A stretch of 28,168 nt of DNA from Verrucomicrobiota bacterium (GTDB lineage Bacteria > Verrucomicrobiota > Verrucomicrobiia > Opitutales > Opitutaceae): contig JAEYYL010000014.1 of the NCBI GenBank assembly GCA_023430825.1, forward strand, positions 1 to 28,168, written 5' to 3'. Positions 22,647 to 28,168 of this stretch are shown in pieces. Each line of letters begins with the position of its first letter. Within the stretch, counting starts at the first letter, position 1. The position numbers were made by a program, and so were the translations under genes. The notes below the pieces were generated by a model that had not been told where the DNA came from, searched no databases, and saw only the letters and a list, made by a program, of their open reading frames with translations.

Positions 22647-23306
22647 GTGAAAATCACCTACTACATCGAAATCTTCTCCTCCTGGTGCACGTGGGCTGAA
22701 CCGACCTGGGCCGAGCTGAAACAGCGCTACGCCGGCCGCGCCGATTTCAACTGGAAGATCGCGCTGATGAATCCGCAGGATTTTCCCGTCTCGCGCGAGC
22801 AATGCGACTGGTTCTACCAGCGCAGCGGCGGCACCGTGATGCGCTCGCCGTTCAAGCTCAGCTCCGGCTGGTTCGAGCCCGAACGCAACGGCCACTACGA
22901 AGCGCCCAACCTCGTCGCCGAAGCCGGTCGCGATTTCGGTTTCAATGGCGACGAACTCCGCCTCGCGCTCAACACCGCCGCCGTGCGCGAGGGCCGCAAG
23001 GTCGGCGACCTGGCCGAAGCCGTCGCGATCGCCGCGAAAGCCGGCAACCTCGACGCCGCCGCGCTCCGCGCCCGCGCCGAGTCCGCCGAGGTGCGCGCCC
23101 GCGTCGACGCCAGCACGAAGGAATTTTTCGCGCACCAGATCAACCAGCGCCCATCGTTCATCCTCGAGGACGCCATCGGTGACAAAGCCGTGTTCTCCGG
23201 CCTCGTCCGCCTCGAGCCACTGGTGGCGACGATCGACGCCATGCTTGCCGACACCGCCGCCTACGCCGCGCACAAAGCCCACTTCGGCCCACCGCCCACG
23301 CGCTAG
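22647..23306 (+). CDS. DsbA-family thioredoxin-fold protein with a single active-site Cys
   Basis: 219 residues from a GTG start (22647). It opens KITYYIEIFSSWCTWAEPTW: a thioredoxin strand followed by C14-T-W-A17, so the second Cys of the usual CxxC is Ala. A helical insertion typical of DsbA/FrnE follows (about 55-160; QCDWFYQRSGGTV, APNLVAEAGRDFGF, REGRKVGDLAEAV). The cis-Pro loop appears as NQRPSFIL, then DKAVFSGLVRLEPLVATI. No signal peptide, so cytoplasmic. A monothiol site cannot do standard disulfide exchange alone; a glutathione S-transferase kappa/HCCA-isomerase-like or glutaredoxin-like role is conceivable, but substrate and partner are unknown. No stronger in-frame start was seen upstream. 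Confidence 0.8.
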   Translation: MKITYYIEIFSSWCTWAEPTWAELKQRYAGRADFNWKIALMNPQDFPVSREQCDWFYQRSGGTVMRSPFKLSSGWFEPERNGHYEAPNLVAEAGRDFGFNGDELRLALNTAAVREGRKVGDLAEAVAIAAKAGNLDAAALRARAESAEVRARVDASTKEFFAHQINQRPSFILEDAIGDKAVFSGLVRLEPLVATIDAMLADTAAYAAHKAHFGPPPTR

Positions 23307-23310
23307 GGGC

Positions 23311-23429
23311 TGTTTGGGAATTCTGTCCTTGCGAGAGCAGGAGTCCCGCTCTGCGGGACGACGAAGCAATCCAGCTGGATCGCTACGGCGCGCTTCGCGC
23401 ACCACGCGATGACAGTCTGTTCCCAAACA
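23311..23429. mobile_element. MITE-like palindromic element, about 119 bp
   Basis: Terminal arms TGTTTGGGAA (23311-23320) and TTCCCAAACA (23420-23429) are perfect inverted repeats, extended inward by CTGTC/GACAG with a 2-nt indel. Inside is the widespread GCGAAGCAATCCAGCTGGATCGC-type palindrome centred on ATCCAGCTGGAT. It starts 4 nt after the DsbA-like stop. No coding capacity, so any mobility would need a transposase in trans. The centre resembles dispersed repeats seen in many bacterial genomes. Confidence 0.65.
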
Positions 23430-23475
23430 CTCCGCCCCAGGAGAGTGTGATCGATGAGCGCTGGTTTTCGGCTGC

Positions 23476-25446
23476 CTATCGCCCGAACAGCGCTTCCGTC
23501 AGCGGCGAACGGAAAAGATTCTGCGCATCGTAGCGCGCGAGCGTGGCGCATTCCCAGGCCCACGTGTCATCCGGCGCACGCTCCCGGCTCAATGTCTGCC
23601 GAAAACCGTCAATCACCGCCGAATTCGTCCACGCACCTTCGCTCCGCCCATACGCCCAACCTTTCGACCATTCGGGCAACACTTCGGCAAAGGGAGCGCG
23701 GAAGGTCGCGAGCAGCCACTCCTCCATCTCGGCGTAAAACTCGTCCGCGTCCGGCGTGCCCGGCAGCGTCAGCACATCGAACCACAGCGCCGTGTCCCAG
23801 CCATGCGCCTCCGACACGGCGTCAGCCGAGAGGCTGGAAATCACCGGCCGGCCGGGATCGGCGCCGCCGACCGCCGGCACGTGCTCCGGCGTATCGAGAT
23901 CCGTGATACGAATTTCCAGCGGCGAGTTGACCGGCCACTGCCGCCGCGCGTCATAGGCAGCGAGCATCGCCTGATACTTTTCGGCAAACCAGTGAACCGC
24001 CTGCTGCACGTCGCCCCGCTTCAGGCGCACCGCGTAGCCGTTCGCCGTCACGCGCAGCGTCGTGTCCTTCACGTAGAACAACGTGTTCTTCGATGCGCCC
24101 CAAATATCGTTCGCCTTCGCCGACGACAACCCGAGGCGCGTGATCTCCTGCATCGCCTTGCCGAAGGTCGGCGTGAGCGACGGCAGGTCGGTGGTGATCT
24201 GCCGAACGAGCCCCGTGACCCAATCCGGCAGGTTGTCGCTGAAGGGATAGTTGTTCGGGCCGGTCACGAGCCGGGAACCCGCCGGCTGCTCCGGACAGTG
24301 ACTCCAGACCTTCAGCCACGGATACTCCGAAAAGGGAAACCAGATCGCTTCCACCCGGCCCGTGCGGTTCAGGAAATCCGCGAGACTTTTCGGCGGCGCG
24401 CCGCCGCCCTCGTCCGGCGCGGCGAACAGCGTCTGCCAGCCGATATCCATGAAACTCTGACAGCGCAGAGGGTAGTCGGGGATCACCTGTAACGTCGCGT
24501 CGACGATCAGCGCGCGGCCCAGTTGCGTGAGGAACGCCTTCGTGTCCGGCTCCCCGCGTCGGAACGTGCGCACGACATATCCGGCCGCGTCGGCCACCGG
24601 ATCGGTGACGATCGCGGTGAGTTCCAGGATGCGGTTGCTCATCGAGCCGTAACTCACCGCCCAGTCTTCGAGCGGATTTGGCACCGCCGTGCCATGTCCG
24701 TTGATCGCCAGCACCCCGCCGACCGTGAGATGATTAGGCGCGGGAACATGGGGAAAACTCCAACCGCCGACGTGAAGGAACTGCATCAACGCACCCATCG
24801 TCGCGCCGGCCCCCGCTTTGACGCGCGGGCCGAGCTCACCCTCACGCGACAGGCTCAGCCCGGAAAGCGATTTGGTCGTGTCGATCAGCAGGACCTTCGG
24901 ATCGACCGGGAGGCCCGGCGGAAGCGAAAGCGGCGACCAGTTGTGCATCATGCCGCGCGGTCGCACAGCGTAGCCGTGGGCCGCGGCCCAGTTGCACGCC
25001 GCCGCAGCGTCCTCCGCATTCCGCGGCGCACAGGTCCAGATCTGCGCGACCGCGATCGTGCCGTCCCAGTTCGCGAAAGGCAGACTGTTGACGGGTATTC
25101 CTGCCGGCCAGTCCGGCGGAGTCGGAAGCGGACTCGCGGGCTCCTCGATCTTCGTCAGCACGATCGACGCGTTCAGGGGTCCGCCGCTCGCCGTGTAAAC
25201 CGCCGTGCGGCCATTCAGGCCAAGCGACACCTGCTCCGTCGCGGTCACCGACAATCCCAGCAGAGGGTTCAGCACGATCGAGAGCGGCTTGCCCGCGGCG
25301 AAGGTGGTGCCGGCCAGCCCGATCGTTTCCGATCCCAACGGCAGCACCCGATTCGTCGCAGGAGTGGGAAACATCCCGTCGGTGACAAAGAAGGCCATCA
25401 GATACGCGCCGCGGTTTTCGACCCGGATGTTTTGAACGGAATGCAT
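23476..25446 (-). CDS. VAO-family FAD-linked oxidase resembling type II (covalent FAD) cholesterol oxidase
   Basis: 656 residues. Residues 130-310 form a PCMH/VAO FAD-binding domain: RPRGMMHNWSPL with H168 at the position of the covalent FAD His (His121 of Brevibacterium BCO2), KAGAGATMGALMQFL, and PNHLTVGGVLAINGHGTAVP. Residues 325-640 match the cholesterol-oxidase substrate domain: RCQSFMDIGWQTLFA, VEAIWFPFSEYPWLKVW (E366), TRLGLSSAKANDIWG, LEIRITDLD (E511, R513; BCO2 Glu475/Arg477), and a C-terminal EWSKGWAYG. All three catalytic equivalents are retained. Residues 1-105 are an extra beta-rich domain absent from BCO2. No signal peptide is visible. It would oxidise a sterol or bulky alcohol with O2, but the true substrate is unknown. 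The start at 25446 is the first ATG that includes the N-terminal domain. Confidence 0.85.
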   Translation of the reverse strand: MHSVQNIRVENRGAYLMAFFVTDGMFPTPATNRVLPLGSETIGLAGTTFAAGKPLSIVLNPLLGLSVTATEQVSLGLNGRTAVYTASGGPLNASIVLTKIEEPASPLPTPPDWPAGIPVNSLPFANWDGTIAVAQIWTCAPRNAEDAAAACNWAAAHGYAVRPRGMMHNWSPLSLPPGLPVDPKVLLIDTTKSLSGLSLSREGELGPRVKAGAGATMGALMQFLHVGGWSFPHVPAPNHLTVGGVLAINGHGTAVPNPLEDWAVSYGSMSNRILELTAIVTDPVADAAGYVVRTFRRGEPDTKAFLTQLGRALIVDATLQVIPDYPLRCQSFMDIGWQTLFAAPDEGGGAPPKSLADFLNRTGRVEAIWFPFSEYPWLKVWSHCPEQPAGSRLVTGPNNYPFSDNLPDWVTGLVRQITTDLPSLTPTFGKAMQEITRLGLSSAKANDIWGASKNTLFYVKDTTLRVTANGYAVRLKRGDVQQAVHWFAEKYQAMLAAYDARRQWPVNSPLEIRITDLDTPEHVPAVGGADPGRPVISSLSADAVSEAHGWDTALWFDVLTLPGTPDADEFYAEMEEWLLATFRAPFAEVLPEWSKGWAYGRSEGAWTNSAVIDGFRQTLSRERAPDDTWAWECATLARYDAQNLFRSPLTEALFGR

Positions 25447-25629
25447 GGAGGAGATGTCTTGCTGGATTGCGGGAATGGGAGTGCCACTGATGACCCGGCC
25501 GACGTCTGAGCGTGCCCGCCGAGCCGGCTGTCGCGCCCGACAACAGAGTCGCCCGCGCCGACCCTGTCGACCGTTTATGCAAATCCCCTACGGCGCCGCC
25601 TGCGCCGGCGCCACAAAAGGCGCTCCCCA

Positions 25630-25659
25630 TTGACAGCGTTTGTCACCCAACCGTAATTT
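25630..25659 (+). promoter_or_regulatory. Possible sigma-70-type promoter for accA
   Basis: TTGACA at 25630-25635, a 17-18 nt spacer, then a weak -10 (GTAATT or TAATTT at 25653-25659). Transcription would start within a few bases of ATG 25669, giving a nearly leaderless mRNA. TGACA-N5-TGTCA inverted half-sites overlap the -35. The other 180 bp back to the oxidase start (25447-25629) hold nothing recognised. Confidence 0.35.
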
Positions 25660-25668
25660 CCGCGCCCT

Positions 25669-26649
25669 ATGGACAAGCCAGCCTACGTGCTCGAGTTCGA
25701 GAAGCCCCTCCGCGAACTGGCGAAGGAACTCGACGCGCTTCACCAGAAGTCGATCGAGCAGCATCTGGATCTGTCCGCCGAAGTCGCCGCGATCGAGCAG
25801 CGCATCGCCACCGCGCAACGCGACATTTATTCCAACCTCACCCCGTGGCAGCGCGTGCAGATCGCCCGCCATCCCAAGCGCCCCTACGCCCTCGATTACG
25901 TCGGGCTGATTTGCGAAAATTTCCAGGAGTTGCACGGCGACCGGCAGTTCAACGACGACCGCGCGCTCATCGGCGGCACGGCGTTTTTCAACGGCGAGGC
26001 GGTCATGATCGTCGCCCAGCAAAAAGGTCGCGACACCAAGGAAAACATCCTGCGCAACTTCGGCATGCCCCAGCCCGAAGGTTACCGCAAAGCGCTCCGC
26101 CTTTTCCGGATGGCGGAAAAATTCGGCCTGCCCGTGCTCACGTTCATCGACACCCCCGGCGCGTATCCAGGAATTGAATCCGAAGCCCGCCACGTCTCCG
26201 AGGCCATTGCGATGAACCTCCGCGAGATGGCGATGCTCCGTGTCCCGACGGTCGCGGTGGTCGTCGGCGAAGGCGGCTCCGGCGGCGCCCTCGGCATCGG
26301 CGTCACCGACCGCGTGCTGATTTTCGAAAACAGCTACTACTCGGTCATCTCACCCGAAGGCTGCGCCGCGATTCTCTGGAAAGACCGCGCCGCCGCCGCC
26401 AAAGCCGCCGAAGCGCTGAAGCTCAACGCCAACACGCTTCAGGAACTCGGCGTCGTCGACGAAGTCGTCCCCGAACCCCTCGGCGGCGCGCACCATGACC
26501 TGGAGCAATCCGCCGCCGCGTTGAAATCCGCGCTCCAGAAACACCTCAACGACCTCCGCGGCCTGAAGCCCGACAAGCTGCTCGACACCCGCTACGAACG
26601 CTACCGGCATTTAGGCGTGTTCGAGGAAAACGGGGTCGTTCATAACTGA
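25669..26649 (+). CDS. accA: Acetyl-CoA carboxylase carboxyltransferase subunit alpha
   Basis: 326 residues, close to the 319 of E. coli AccA. N-terminal coiled segment YVLEFEKPLRELAKELDAL, then the carboxyltransferase domain: ARHPKRPYALDYVGLICENFQELHGDR, QKGRDTKENILRNFGMPQPEGYRKALRL, TFIDTPGAYPGIESEARHVSEAIAMNL, VVGEGGSGGALGIGVTDRV and YYSVISPEGCAAILWKD. With AccD it transfers CO2 from carboxybiotin to acetyl-CoA, the first step of fatty acid synthesis. accD is not in the window, as is usual for separated acc genes. There is no Shine-Dalgarno sequence; a very short leader is possible. It ends in a clear terminator 65 bp downstream. Confidence 0.97.
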   Translation: MDKPAYVLEFEKPLRELAKELDALHQKSIEQHLDLSAEVAAIEQRIATAQRDIYSNLTPWQRVQIARHPKRPYALDYVGLICENFQELHGDRQFNDDRALIGGTAFFNGEAVMIVAQQKGRDTKENILRNFGMPQPEGYRKALRLFRMAEKFGLPVLTFIDTPGAYPGIESEARHVSEAIAMNLREMAMLRVPTVAVVVGEGGSGGALGIGVTDRVLIFENSYYSVISPEGCAAILWKDRAAAAKAAEALKLNANTLQELGVVDEVVPEPLGGAHHDLEQSAAALKSALQKHLNDLRGLKPDKLLDTRYERYRHLGVFEENGVVHN

Positions 26650-26653
26650 ACGA

Positions 26654-26966
26654 AAGCTCCAAGCACCAACCTCCAAGCTCCAGAGAAGCCCAAGCTTCAA
26701 TTTCAATTCACCACCCGTCCGTTCCCCGGACGGGTTTTTCGTTCCAGGAACTCTGATCCGGGCTCATGCAGAAGACCTCCTGCGAATGACGCGAATGAAC
26801 GCGAATTGCAGAGAGATGGAATCAAACATATCCGCTGCAAGGCCAAGCCACCGTTTGGCGGAAGATAATTGCTTCATTTGTATTCGCGCCAATTCGCGTG
26901 ATTCGCGGGCAACCGAATGTCCCGCCCGATGTTTTACTGGAGCTTGGAGGTTGGCTCTTGGAGCTT
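26654..26966. repeat. Nested inverted-repeat composite between accA and ymdB
   Basis: Outer arms 26654-26683 and 26937-26966 match in 28 of 30 positions when one is reverse-complemented; each is four heptads of AGCTCCA type. Inner arms 26781-26806 and 26882-26907 match in 21 of 26 and are built of 10-bp ATTCGCGTxx units, the same style as the repeat at 3597. The accA terminator lies between the left arms. No open frame is supported inside and no target duplication is evident. Confidence 0.75.
26714..26739 (+). terminator. Rho-independent terminator of accA
   Basis: CCCGTCCG, loop TTCCC, CGGACGGG, then five T. Perfect 8-bp stem, 65 nt after the accA stop. Confidence 0.85.
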
Positions 26967-26981
26967 CGCGCGCCGCGCGCG

Positions 26982-27767
26982 TCAGGGGCGCCTTACCGTC
27001 AACAACTCGATCTTCTCCGCCCGCGCCATGGACGCCCCGATCTCGATCAGCGCCCCGGATATCCGCACGTCGTCCGTCGCGACTTCAAAACGCCGCGGCA
27101 GTCCATCGACAAATTTGCCCACCACCGGCTCGATCTGCCGCCCCAGCACGCTGGCATACGGCCCCGTCATCCCCAGATCGCAAATGAACGCCGTGCCCTT
27201 GGGCAGAATCGCCGCGTCGGCCGTCGGCACATGCGTGTGCGTTCCCACGACCGCCGTGACCCGCCCGTCGAGATACCAGCCCATCGCCTGCTTCTCCGAC
27301 GTCGCCTCCGCGTGGATCTCGACGATGATCGCGTCGCACTGTGCGCGCAATTGCTCGATCATTCGATCCGCACAGAGAAACGGACAATCCGCCTTGATCC
27401 CCATGAACTGGCGTCCCAGCACCGTGAATACGCCCACGCGGAAACCTCTCGCCTCGATGATCAGGTGATCCCAGCCGGGATTCGAAGCCGGCAGGTTCGC
27501 CGGCCGGCACACGCGTTCGATTTGCGTGATTTCCGACTCCCAGCCGCGCTGGTCCCATACGTGGTCGCCCAGCGTGATCGCATCGATTCCCATCTCGAGC
27601 AGCGAGCGCGCGATGGCCCCGGTGATCCCGTTTCCCGCCGCCGAATTCTCGCCGTTCGCGATCACGAAATCGATGCTGTGCTCGGCGCGCAGTCTTTTCA
27701 GTCGTTCGTTGACGATCTCGCGGCCCGGCCGGCCCACGATGTCGCCGATAAAAAAGAGCTTCAACAT
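26982..27767 (-). CDS. ymdB: YmdB-family metallophosphoesterase (2',3'-cyclic nucleotide phosphodiesterase type)
   Basis: 261 residues, the normal size. The dinuclear metallophosphatase motifs are MLKLFFIGDIVGRPGR (D9), IANGENSAAGNGIT (N38, E40), LGDHVWDQ (D68, H69), VEIHAEATSEK, and VGTHTHVPTADA with two His. DLGMTGPY follows. Characterised relatives hydrolyse cyclic nucleotides and influence biofilm formation and RNA turnover in Bacillus. The metal-bridge motif is normally GNH; here it is GDH, so the Asn ligand is replaced by Asp. Planctomycete relatives, as I recall, also have GDH. ATG 27767 starts at the first beta strand; a frame extension of 10 codons upstream is not supported. Convergent with accA across the nested repeat. 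Confidence 0.9.
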   Translation of the reverse strand: MLKLFFIGDIVGRPGREIVNERLKRLRAEHSIDFVIANGENSAAGNGITGAIARSLLEMGIDAITLGDHVWDQRGWESEITQIERVCRPANLPASNPGWDHLIIEARGFRVGVFTVLGRQFMGIKADCPFLCADRMIEQLRAQCDAIIVEIHAEATSEKQAMGWYLDGRVTAVVGTHTHVPTADAAILPKGTAFICDLGMTGPYASVLGRQIEPVVGKFVDGLPRRFEVATDDVRISGALIEIGASMARAEKIELLTVRRP

Positions 27768-27869
27768 CGCCAGCACACGTGAACCCCGATCCCCCAACGC
27801 TCAACACCGAACTTCGGCGCCCGCCCGCGCGGCGATCGCTTGATTCTCCGGCTCCCGGCGCGCCATCCC

Positions 27870-27929
27870 GTAGGCCGGGTCTCCGACCCGCCCTGCCGGC
27901 GTGCGAAGCGCGGGTCGGCCCCCCCCTAC
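27870..27929. repeat. GTAGGCCGGGTCTCC...CCCCTAC composite palindrome
   Basis: CGGGTC-TCC-GACCCG hairpin (27876-27890) followed by an inverted partial copy (GCGGGTCGG, 27909-27917), the whole bracketed by GTAG and CTAC. It looks like two REP units in opposite orientation (BIME-like). Confidence 0.6.
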
Positions 27930-27957
27930 TGGAGACTCGTCTTGATTCCTCTCTGAA

Positions 27958-28003
27958 ATTCGAAGTTCAGCGTTCAACGTTCAACGTTCAACGTTCGAAG
28001 TTC
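27958..28003 (+). repeat. Tandem heptamer GTTCAAC upstream of the acetolactate synthase gene
   Basis: Six and a half 7-bp units: ATTCGAA, GTTCAGC, three times GTTCAAC, GTTCGAA, GTTC. It ends 81 nt before the start codon at 28085. Period-7 again, as in the ispG and accA/ymdB tracts but with a different unit sequence. Confidence 0.8.
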
Positions 28004-28084
28004 CTCCGCCGCCGCCATCCCGAGGCTTGCCACGCCGCGGCCCGGTCGTCCTTGCTAACCCCTCACTTTTCAAACCCGCCGCCC

Positions 28085-28168
28085 ATGAAGACCACGACCT
28101 CCCCCGCCGCGTTTCCCCAACCTGAAATCGGCCGCGAAATGAAGGGCTCCGACGCCGTCGTCGAATGC
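28085..28168 (+). CDS. ilvB: Likely acetolactate synthase large subunit, 5' end only
   Basis: 28 codons are visible before the window ends. The N-terminus reads MKTTTSPAAFPQPEIGREMKG then SDAVVEC. The EMKGSDAVVE stretch matches the start of the ThDP-binding domain of acetolactate synthases (normally MKGADALVExLxxxGVxxIFxYPGG), which catalyse the first common step of valine, leucine and isoleucine synthesis. The defining glutamate-containing and ThDP motifs are beyond the window, so another ThDP-dependent enzyme is possible. It is preceded by the heptamer repeat and no Shine-Dalgarno sequence. Confidence 0.6.
   Translation, partial: MKTTTSPAAFPQPEIGREMKGSDAVVEC

Noticed and set aside
24842..25630. 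262-codon minus-strand frame overlapping the flavoprotein gene in another frame
   Set aside because: Low-information Arg/Gly/Ser composition and total overlap with a gene whose motifs are all intact.

Overview
The window is about 28 kb of a GC-rich chromosome (coding regions near 65-70% GC). The overall picture fits a verrucomicrobium of the Opitutaceae type. This is an inference from several signs: a two-domain, 668-residue IspG of the kind found in PVC, Bacteroidetes-like and plant lineages; PVC-like variants of the CdsA and YmdB signatures; almost no recognisable Shine-Dalgarno sequences; and many short palindromic or heptanucleotide repeats between genes. No rRNA, tRNA, CRISPR array, integrase or transposase was seen.

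Region 1 (about 1-5.1 kb, minus strand) carries accessory metabolism: a beta-hydroxyacid dehydrogenase-like reductase, an exported SMP-30-like beta-propeller protein, an exported phospholipase D/cardiolipin-synthase-like protein, an MTAP/PNP-type nucleoside phosphorylase and a pterin carbinolamine dehydratase (phhB). The last two are preceded by nearly identical 57-bp segments, each centred on the AT-rich palindrome TTGTCAT-N7-ATGACAA. A third, divergent copy of the palindrome lies in the phhB/uppS divergent intergenic region.

Region 2 (5.4-13.9 kb, plus strand) is a housekeeping cluster in the order uppS, cdsA, dxr, rseP, ispG, dnaA. It combines undecaprenyl-phosphate precursor synthesis, CDP-diacylglycerol synthesis, two steps of the MEP isoprenoid pathway, a site-2 protease and the replication initiator. 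A 90-nt inverted repeat fills the cdsA-dxr gap and ends on the dxr start codon. The ispG frame contains two tracts of the same heptanucleotide-period repeats that otherwise lie between genes.

Region 3 (14-23.3 kb, mixed strands) holds a conserved-looking hypothetical, a Tat-exported enolase-superfamily protein, a small charged protein, an S41-peptidase lipoprotein, a two-gene unit of unknown function (74 and 321 residues, the larger with FIST-like features), a ParE-type topoisomerase subunit, an AsmA-like membrane-anchored protein and a monothiol DsbA-family protein.

Region 4 (23.3-28.2 kb) holds a MITE-like palindrome, a VAO-family flavoprotein resembling covalent-FAD (type II) cholesterol oxidase with an extra N-terminal beta-rich domain, accA, a YmdB-type phosphodiesterase and the first 28 codons of a likely acetolactate synthase. 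The accA-ymdB gap is a nested inverted-repeat structure of about 313 bp.

No complete new defence or mobile system is visible. The most unusual material is the repeat biology: heptad-period tracts between and inside genes, 10-bp-period inverted repeats that have become coding sequence, GNRA-loop hairpins with compensatory base changes, and the paired TTGTCAT palindromes.
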